NCBI GenBank assembly: GCA_029262175.1
Contig: JAJCZV010000049.1
Location: forward strand, 1 to 44,789
Length of the DNA: 44,789 nucleotides
DNA from: Gemmatimonadota bacterium
Lineage (GTDB): Bacteria; Gemmatimonadota; Gemmatimonadetes; Palauibacterales; Palauibacteraceae
Direction: 5' to 3'
Position numbers and translations under genes: made by a program. The notes under the pieces are model-generated. The model worked only from the letters and a program-made list of their open reading frames with translations, was not told the DNA's origin and did no database searches. Below are positions 39,719 to 44,789 of this stretch, in pieces; positions within the stretch are counted from its first letter, which is position 1, and every line of letters begins with the position of its first letter.

Positions 39719-41305
39719 GTGCGCCGAGAGATCGTCGTCAATGCCGCGAACCGTGAAAAACGGGTCGCGATCTTGGAAGACCACAAGCTTGTCGAGCTCA
39801 TGCATGAGCGTCCCGACGAGCGTCGAATCGTCGGAGATATCTATCTCGGCGTGGTCGAAGCGATCGTGCCCGGTCTTCAGGCGGCCTTTATCGATATCGG
39901 GGCCGCGAAAGCGGCGTTCATCCACGCGTCGGACCTCGAGCCTGACGAAGCCGACGAGGATGATGACGATGGTTCCGAGTCGAATGGGGACACTGGCGGC
40001 GGAGGCCGAGGTCGCGGGAAGCCGGCCGGCCGGGGTCGGGGACGTCGTCGCGATCGCAGCTACCCACCCATCCAGGAGGTCATCTCCAAGGGCCAGACGC
40101 TCATCGTCCAGGTCACCAAGGAGCCGATCGGGACCAAGGGTGCGCGCGTCACCACGCAGGTTTCGCTTCCAGGGCGCTTCTTGGTGTTCATCCCGGGGTC
40201 CAGCCACGTAGGGATCAGTCGCAAGATCGAAGGCCGGGAAGAGCGCGCGCGGCTGCGAAAGATGGTTCGAGAGGTCGTCGGCACCTCGGAGGGTGGCGTG
40301 ATCGTCCGCACCGTCGGCGAAGAGTTGACGCAAAAGACCTTCGCCGACGAGCTCAAATCGCTGCGCAAAGCTTGGGAGAAGGCGGGGCGTCGGGCGCAGG
40401 GCATGAAGGCGCCGGCTCTGGTCTACCAAGATGCTCGCATGACGTCCGGTCTGATCCGCGATCTCTTCAATGATCGGATCGACCTGCTGACCGTGGACTC
40501 CACGGAGTTGCACCACGAGATCAAGTCCTACTTGGGCCAGGTGGATCCCGAACTGCTCGACCGTGTGACGCTTTACGATGGGCAGGCACCGATCTTCGAT
40601 GAGTTCGGGATCGAAGCCGAGATTCGGCGTGCCTTCCGGCGGAAGGTGGACCTGCCCTCGGGCGGCCACATCGTGATCGAACAAACCGAGGCCCTGGTCT
40701 CGATCGATGTGAATACAGGTCGCTATACGGGTAAGAAAGATCCCTCCCAGACCATCTTCCGTACCAACACGGATGCGGCGGTGGAGATCGCCAGACAACT
40801 GCGTTTGCGCGACGTCGGTGGGATCATCGTGATCGACTTCATCGACATGGACGAGGAGAGCAATCGCTCGAAGGTTCTCCAGCAGATGAAGATGCTCCTG
40901 GGACGGGACCGTGCGCGGACCAAGGTCTTCCCCATTTCCGAGCTGGGATTGCTGCAGCTGAGCCGACAGCGGATGAGCCCGAGTCTCCACCAGCGGATGA
41001 TGGAGCCCTGTCCCTACTGCGAGGGGACCGGAAATATCCTGGCCCCGGAGACCGTCGTCAGGCGCGTCGAGCGGGCCCTGAATCGCGTGGGTCTGGCAGG
41101 CAAGGAGCGGGGATTGACGCTCCTCACCCACCCCGTGATCGCGCTCCACCTGCTCGAAAACGAGCGCGACTTCCTGGCTTCGCAGCGGAAGGCGCTCAAG
41201 ATGCCGGTCGAGGTCCGGGACAACCCTCTGCTGGGGCTCGACGAATTCCGGCTCCTCGCCCAGCCAGCCGATACCGACGTCACGAGCAAATACGTCACGG
41301 GCTGA
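39719..41305 (+). CDS. rng: Rne/Rng-family ribonuclease (RNase G/E catalytic type)
   Basis: 528 residues from a GTG at 39719 (the product begins MRREIVVNAANREKRVAILE). S1 domain: VGDIYLGVVEAIVPGLQAAFIDIG, then an insert at about 72-110 that is first acidic (EADEDDDDGSES), then Gly/Arg-rich (GGGGRGRGKPAGRGRGRRRD), before the S1 fold resumes with IQEVISKGQTLIVQV. The RNase-H-like and DNase-I-like regions follow with catalytic Asp330 (SIDVNTGRYTG) and Asp373 (VIDFIDMDEE), and the zinc-link CPYC (Cys431, Cys434) for dimer/tetramer assembly. It ends with the small domain, with no RNase E scaffold tail, so RNase G-like. It cleaves single-stranded RNA in rRNA maturation and mRNA decay. Upstream of rplU-rpmA, a common location for this gene. 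Confidence 0.95.
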   Translation: MRREIVVNAANREKRVAILEDHKLVELMHERPDERRIVGDIYLGVVEAIVPGLQAAFIDIGAAKAAFIHASDLEPDEADEDDDDGSESNGDTGGGGRGRGKPAGRGRGRRRDRSYPPIQEVISKGQTLIVQVTKEPIGTKGARVTTQVSLPGRFLVFIPGSSHVGISRKIEGREERARLRKMVREVVGTSEGGVIVRTVGEELTQKTFADELKSLRKAWEKAGRRAQGMKAPALVYQDARMTSGLIRDLFNDRIDLLTVDSTELHHEIKSYLGQVDPELLDRVTLYDGQAPIFDEFGIEAEIRRAFRRKVDLPSGGHIVIEQTEALVSIDVNTGRYTGKKDPSQTIFRTNTDAAVEIARQLRLRDVGGIIVIDFIDMDEESNRSKVLQQMKMLLGRDRARTKVFPISELGLLQLSRQRMSPSLHQRMMEPCPYCEGTGNILAPETVVRRVERALNRVGLAGKERGLTLLTHPVIALHLLENERDFLASQRKALKMPVEVRDNPLLGLDEFRLLAQPADTDVTSKYVTG

Positions 41306-41319
41306 CGCTCGGCCTCTCG

Positions 41320-41348
41320 TTGACAGTCGCGGCGGGCTCGGCTAAACT
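41320..41348 (+). promoter_or_regulatory. Sigma70-type promoter of rplU-rpmA
   Basis: A perfect -35 hexamer TTGACA (41320-41325), a spacer of exactly 17 bases and a -10 TAAACT (41343-41348, four of six consensus bases) lie about 90 bases upstream of rplU. This leaves an untranslated leader of roughly 80 bases, long enough for a regulatory structure, although I could not define one. It begins right after the RNase gene stop, so rplU-rpmA can be expressed separately. Confidence 0.7.
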
Positions 41349-41438
41349 CCTTGGCTGAGAAATTTCTGCCAAAACCGCCCAAGGACCGCGTAAATTCGCG
41401 ATTCGCGCGGGATCTGATCCGAACCACGGTCTAGCTAT

Positions 41439-42125
41439 ATGTACGTCATATTCCGAGCTCTGGGAAAACAATTCCGGGCAGTCCAAGACGGGATGATCCG
41501 TATCCCTACGCTCGAGGCCGAGCCGGGCGATAAGGTCGAATTCGACGAGGTGCTCCTCGCGGAGCGCGACGGAGAGATCCACGTCGGAGCCCCGGCGCTC
41601 AAAGGCGCCTCGGTGGCGGCCGAGGTCGTGGCGCATGGGCGCGGCGACAAAATCATCGTCTACAAGATGAAGCGCCGGAAGGGCTACCGTAAGAAGCAGG
41701 GTCATCGGCAGGGGTATACCGATATTCGGATCGTGGATATCACGGTCCCGGCCGGAAAGCCCACGCGGCCCGTGGCGAAGAAGAAGCCTGCGGCTCCCAA
41801 GCCGACGGCCGAGCCCGTAGCAACAGCGCCGGTCGCAGCCCCAGCGGTAGCAGCTCCAGTGGCCAAGAAGGAGGCGCCCGCCGCCAAACAGGAAGCGGCT
41901 CCAACTCCGGCGCCGGAGGCAAAGGCCGAGAAGAAGCCCGAGCCAAAGGCCGAGGCGAAACCTGCGCCCAAGCCGGCGGCCGATGACATCGATATCACGG
42001 ACGCCGCTCGTGAGTTGGCCGAGGCGAATGGGTTGGACCTCGCCACGATCAAAGGCACGGGCAAAGAGGGTCGCATCTTGAAGAGCGACATCGACAAGGC
42101 GATCAAAGCCAAGGATGGCGACTGA
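41439..42125 (+). CDS. rplU: 50S ribosomal protein bL21 with C-terminal E3-binding-like domain
   Basis: 228 residues, over twice the usual 100-105. Residues 1-104 are normal bL21 ([63 protein letters not shown]), a 23S rRNA-binding protein. Residues 105-181 form a low-complexity Ala/Lys/Pro/Glu linker. Residues about 183-224 ([20 protein letters not shown], then [20 protein letters not shown]) match the peripheral-subunit-binding (E3-binding) fold of 2-oxoacid dehydrogenase E2 chains: A-A-R-x-L-A-x-x-x-G-x-D-L, G-T-G-x-x-G-R-I-x-x-x-D. The same reading frame is continuous, with no sign of a frameshift. Its stop overlaps the rpmA start by one base. The role of the extra domain is unknown. Confidence 0.95.
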   Translation: MYVIFRALGKQFRAVQDGMIRIPTLEAEPGDKVEFDEVLLAERDGEIHVGAPALKGASVAAEVVAHGRGDKIIVYKMKRRKGYRKKQGHRQGYTDIRIVDITVPAGKPTRPVAKKKPAAPKPTAEPVATAPVAAPAVAAPVAKKEAPAAKQEAAPTPAPEAKAEKKPEPKAEAKPAPKPAADDIDITDAARELAEANGLDLATIKGTGKEGRILKSDIDKAIKAKDGD

Positions 42126-42385
42126 TGGCACATAAGAAAGGCGTAGGATCGAGCCGGAACGGGCGCGATTCGAATGCGCAGCATCTCGGAGTAAAGCGGT
42201 TTGGCGGACAACGTGTGCGCGCCGGCAACATCTTGGTGCGTCAGCGCGGGACCCCGTTCCACCCCGGCGACAACGTGGGCCGCGGTCGAGACGACACGCT
42301 CTTCGCCCTGGCGGACGGCCACGTCCAGTTCCAGGTGCGGCGCGGTGGACGCAAGTACGTCAACATCGTCCCGTTGGCTTCTTAG
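42125..42385 (+). CDS. rpmA: 50S ribosomal protein bL27
   Basis: 86 residues, the normal length. It begins [20 protein letters not shown], the form without the cleavable N-terminal extension found in some Firmicutes, so the basic N-terminus that reaches the peptidyl-transferase centre is made directly. Further landmarks are [40 protein letters not shown] and the C-terminal [15 protein letters not shown]. The start overlaps the rplU stop (TGATG), so the two ribosomal proteins are translationally coupled, and a strong terminator follows 35 bases after the stop. Confidence 0.97.
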   Translation: MAHKKGVGSSRNGRDSNAQHLGVKRFGGQRVRAGNILVRQRGTPFHPGDNVGRGRDDTLFALADGHVQFQVRRGGRKYVNIVPLAS

Positions 42386-42420
42386 GCCGAGGCCTCAGAA
42401 CGCATTGCGCATGACAAGCA

Positions 42421-42454
42421 ACGCCCGAGGCCGACGGTCTCGGGCGTTTTGTTT
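42421..42454 (+). terminator. Rho-independent terminator of rplU-rpmA
   Basis: ACGCCCGAGGCC (42421-42432), loop GAC, GGTCTCGGGCGT (42436-42447): a 12-pair stem with one G-U pair, followed by TTTGTTT. The T-run is on the plus strand only, so it ends rplU-rpmA transcription; the convergent crotonase gene stops nine bases further on. Confidence 0.92.
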
Positions 42455-42462
42455 GCCTCCGG

Positions 42463-43242
42463 TTAACTCCCGGTAAACTCGGGCTTCCGCTTCTCGAGAA
42501 ACGCTCCCACGCCCTCCGCCATGTCATCGGTCGAGAAGAGCAGCGAAAACCAACCGCGCTCGAATTTGAGGCCCTCGTCGAGCGGCATTCGGCGCGCCGC
42601 GAGGATCGACTCCTTCGCCGCCTGAAGCGCCATGGGGCTGCGGCCTGCGATGTTCGACGCCAACGTCATCACGTGCGCCTCCAGTTCGTCGGGTTCAACG
42701 GCAACCTCGACCAGCCCGATTTCGGCAGCCTTTTCCCCCGAGATCAGCTCGCCGCTCATGACGAGACGCATGGCCCAGCCCTCGCCGACGAGCCGCGGGA
42801 GTCGCTGCGTGCCTCCGGCTCCCGGGATCAGCCCCAGGTTGATCTCTGGCTGGCCGAGCTTTGCCTTGGTCGACGCCACTCGCATGTCGCACGCCATCGC
42901 GAGCTCGCACCCGCCGCCGAGGCAGAAGCCGTTGATCATCGCGATGACAGGCTTTGGAAACGTCTCCAGCGCGACGTAGATGTTGCCGCTCTGCATGCTG
43001 CGGTACTGCTCGACCGGTCGCGCATCCTTGAACTCGGAGATGTCCGCGCCGGCGATAAAGGACTTCTCGCCCGCACCCGTGATGATGACCACCCGCACGT
43101 CATCGTCGCCCGCGAGGTCCTCCAACGCCTCGAACATCCCCTGCCGAACCGCTTTATTCAGCGCGTTCAGTTTGTCCGGTCGATTGATCGTGATCTTCGC
43201 GATATGTCCGTCTAGCTTCTCAACGAGAAGTGCGTCGCTCAT
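42463..43242 (-). CDS. Enoyl-CoA hydratase (classic crotonase)
   Basis: 259 residues. The crotonase pattern is complete: KITINRPDKLNALNKAVRQG, the oxyanion-hole segment SFIAGADISEF, GFCLGGGCELAMACDMRVAS with the first catalytic Glu, and GQPEINLGLIPGAGGTQRLP with the second Glu. Both catalytic residues are present, unlike the hydratase at 30259-31023, so a standard trans-2-enoyl-CoA hydration in beta-oxidation is expected. The C-terminal helix region (FERGWFSLLFSTDDMAEGVG, AFLEKRKPEFTG) is typical. It is convergent with rpmA and follows the plug-module gene on the same strand at a 68-base gap. It could work with the acyl-CoA dehydrogenase about 3 kb upstream on the other strand. Confidence 0.95.
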   Translation of the reverse strand: MSDALLVEKLDGHIAKITINRPDKLNALNKAVRQGMFEALEDLAGDDDVRVVIITGAGEKSFIAGADISEFKDARPVEQYRSMQSGNIYVALETFPKPVIAMINGFCLGGGCELAMACDMRVASTKAKLGQPEINLGLIPGAGGTQRLPRLVGEGWAMRLVMSGELISGEKAAEIGLVEVAVEPDELEAHVMTLASNIAGRSPMALQAAKESILAARRMPLDEGLKFERGWFSLLFSTDDMAEGVGAFLEKRKPEFTGS

Positions 43243-43310
43243 GTGTGTGATCCATTCGGTGGTGGAAGACGACCCTACCTCGCCAGAAGAATAGCCCCGC
43301 AGTGCGCGCT

Positions 43311-44789
43311 TCAGCGAGTCCAGATCACGACCGCGCCGCAGCGTCCGTCGAGGAACTCCGCCGGCGTCGAGGAGGCTCCGGGGTAGACCTCGACGGCTTC
43401 GATCTCGGATGGGCGCACGAGCTCGTCAAGGCTGATTGCGTTCCCTCTCGATTCGCGCAGGGCGAGGGTTCCATTGAGATAGACGTTCATCCGTCGGCAG
43501 TCCGCGCCCCGACTCGATCCGACGACGCAGTTTCGGCCCGAGCAACTCACGCGAACACCCGCCACGTCCCCGAGGAGGGAAGTGGTCGTCGCGGCTCCGC
43601 GTCGATCGATCGCTTCGGCGCCCAGGAACTGTCCCTGACCGGTGCGATCCCCGCGGGTCCGCCGCTCGTAGTATCCACGACGTTCCAGCCGACGGTCGCG
43701 CAGCGCGGTCACGACGATCGGCGCGAGCTCGATCGGGTCGGCGCTCATGCTCACGCTCATCTCCACCGTGCGGTCGGCGACAATGGAGACGGGCTGGGTG
43801 ATCGCCTCGAAGCTCAGGTGGTTTACTTCGATCTCGTAGTCACCCGGTCTTACATCGGTCAACGAGAAGAACCCGAGTTCATCGGTTTGGACCCTCGCGG
43901 CGGCCCCGACGACGCGCACGTCCGCCGCCACCACCGGGTCACCGGTCTGCAGACCGAGGACCCTTCCCACGACGGCGCCCGGCCCCGCCAGGCGGATCGC
44001 GAGATCGTACTCGACGTAAGCGGCCTCGACCGGTACGAACACCTCATCGGTGCTCCGTTCAGCGGTCGATGCTTTGATGGTCAGCGTATTGCCTTCCGGT
44101 ACATCGCACACGCGGTACCGAGCATTTTTGTCCGAGATGATCTCGCGCGTGATCGCGGCCCTCGTGTTCCCCGCCGGATAGGTCGTCACGAAGACGTGAG
44201 CCCCCGGGAGAAGGACGTCGGTAAACTCGTCTCGGATCGTGCCCTCAACCGTCGAGGCGCTGGGATCGCGTGGCTCACAGAGATCGACGTCGGCCCCGCC
44301 CAACTCACGCGTTCGTCCCCGCCATCGGTTGGTCCAGATCACGATCACCCCACACGCCGCGTCGGGAGACAACGCGAAGTCGGGGGACCCAAAACCGTCC
44401 GAATAGACCTCGACGGCGCCGATCGTGTAGGTGGACATCATCGACAGCTCGCTGCTCGGCCGTCCTCCGAGCTGGCCATTGTCATCGAAAACGCGGCGTC
44501 CATCCACGTAGGTGACCGGCCCGCCGCACAGAAGGGAGCCGTGGAACCTTGGCACCATGTTCTTGATCAGCCCGACGAATTCGTCGGCGCGAGCCCACGT
44601 CCCCACGTTCCAGCGCTCGACGAATTGCGGGTCGAAGTATCGACCCACCCCGTGCGCTCGTCGGGCGTAGAAACCTTTGTCTTCCAAGAATCGCGGGCGG
44701 CTCTCGATGAGGACGTTCAGCGGGGCCACGGCCACCGCCTCAGGGGTGAGCTCGACGCCGATGATGACCGTCACCATGCTCTCGACGTC
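43311..44789 (-). CDS. Secreted protein with repeated carboxypeptidase-regulatory and plug-like modules, N-terminus beyond window
   Basis: At least 493 residues; the frame remains open through the last base, and the sequence after the window-edge codons (ESMVTVIIGVELTPEAVAVA) reads as the end of a carboxypeptidase-regulatory domain, so the true start lies outside. A first plug-like module follows (RPRFLEDKGFYARRAHGVGR, then SLLCGGPVTYVDGRRVFDD, IGAVEVYSDG, CGVIVIWTNRW), next two beta-sandwich regulatory segments (GTIRDEFTDVLLPGAHVFVT; VVGRVLGLQTGDPVVAADVR), then a second plug-like module (RLERRGYYERRTRGD, RRMNVYLNGTLALRE, IEAVEVYPGASSTPAEFLDG, CGAVVIWTR) ending at the stop. No beta-barrel follows. 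Function unknown; possibly a periplasmic or surface partner of TonB-type systems. Confidence 0.8.
   Translation of the reverse strand, partial: DVESMVTVIIGVELTPEAVAVAPLNVLIESRPRFLEDKGFYARRAHGVGRYFDPQFVERWNVGTWARADEFVGLIKNMVPRFHGSLLCGGPVTYVDGRRVFDDNGQLGGRPSSELSMMSTYTIGAVEVYSDGFGSPDFALSPDAACGVIVIWTNRWRGRTRELGGADVDLCEPRDPSASTVEGTIRDEFTDVLLPGAHVFVTTYPAGNTRAAITREIISDKNARYRVCDVPEGNTLTIKASTAERSTDEVFVPVEAAYVEYDLAIRLAGPGAVVGRVLGLQTGDPVVAADVRVVGAAARVQTDELGFFSLTDVRPGDYEIEVNHLSFEAITQPVSIVADRTVEMSVSMSADPIELAPIVVTALRDRRLERRGYYERRTRGDRTGQGQFLGAEAIDRRGAATTTSLLGDVAGVRVSCSGRNCVVGSSRGADCRRMNVYLNGTLALRESRGNAISLDELVRPSEIEAVEVYPGASSTPAEFLDGRCGAVVIWTR

Noticed and set aside
39674..41149. A 491-codon minus-strand frame opposite the RNase G gene.
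   Set aside because: The plus strand carries all catalytic residues of RNase G; the antisense product is a shadow rich in His, Asp and Leu with no family pattern.
1..44789. tRNA, rRNA, transposase, integrase, CRISPR or phage genes.
   Set aside because: No TTCGA-arm/cloverleaf candidates, no terminal inverted repeats with a transposase frame and no direct-repeat arrays were seen on reading both strands by eye; a tRNAscan or Rfam run could still reveal small RNAs.

Overview
The window is high-GC bacterial chromosome with dense coding on both strands. I infer a Gemmatimonadota-like organism (Acidobacteriota or Rhodothermota are alternatives). The reasons are several secreted PD40 beta-propeller proteins, carboxypeptidase-regulatory/TonB-plug proteins, a PD40-amidohydrolase fusion, an ECF sigma / Ser-Thr kinase operon, a BlaI/M56 pair and aerobic acyl-CoA and molybdenum-hydroxylase metabolism. 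No rRNA, tRNA, CRISPR array, transposase or phage gene was seen.

Layout. 1-4514 (+): tail of a LysE-type exporter, an unknown membrane protein, then an NTF2-like secreted protein with a two-subunit molybdenum hydroxylase of the isoquinoline 1-oxidoreductase type. 4544-10226 (-): a PD40 lipoprotein, a secreted DUF1579-like protein, an exported double-rhodanese sulfurtransferase, and an M56 (BlaR1-like) membrane protease whose sensor region is replaced by HEAT repeats, preceded by its BlaI-type repressor. 10294-14174: a secreted PD40 propeller, a stranded 3' fragment of an amidohydrolase, a possible small membrane protein, a TM2-domain protein and a two-helix potassium channel with an RCK domain. 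14237-20257 (-): PPC-domain secreted protein, a short Ser/Thr kinase and an ECF sigma factor in one operon, then a 1000-residue PD40-amidohydrolase.

20417-24792 (+) is a catabolic operon: benzoate-CoA-ligase-family enzyme, exported amidase and L-threonine aldolase. 24812-25948 (-) is an AI-2E/PerM-type permease. 26191-31023 (+) is the most coherent pathway block: a stand-alone B12-binding mutase subunit, a methylcrotonyl/geranyl-CoA-type carboxyltransferase, an AtuA protein, a separate AtuA-like ferredoxin-fold protein and a LiuC-like enoyl-CoA hydratase, tightly spaced and partly start-stop overlapping. This resembles the leucine / acyclic-terpene (Liu/Atu) routes but lacks a biotin-carboxylase subunit here. 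An acyl-CoA dehydrogenase (38262-39488) and a classic crotonase (42463-43242) nearby could serve the same metabolism.

31034-33149 holds two small membrane proteins and a short RecQ helicase; 33098-34160 (-) two tandem DUF6174-like lipoproteins; 34283-37993 (-) an ECF sigma factor, its zinc anti-sigma factor and a TonB-dependent receptor. 39719-42385 (+) is a conserved RNA/translation block: RNase E/G, bL21 and bL27, with a recognisable promoter and a strong intrinsic terminator. bL21 here carries a long Ala/Lys/Pro linker and a C-terminal peripheral-subunit-binding (E3-binding) type domain, the oddest single protein in the window. The window ends inside a secreted protein built from repeated carboxypeptidase-regulatory and plug-like modules without a beta-barrel.
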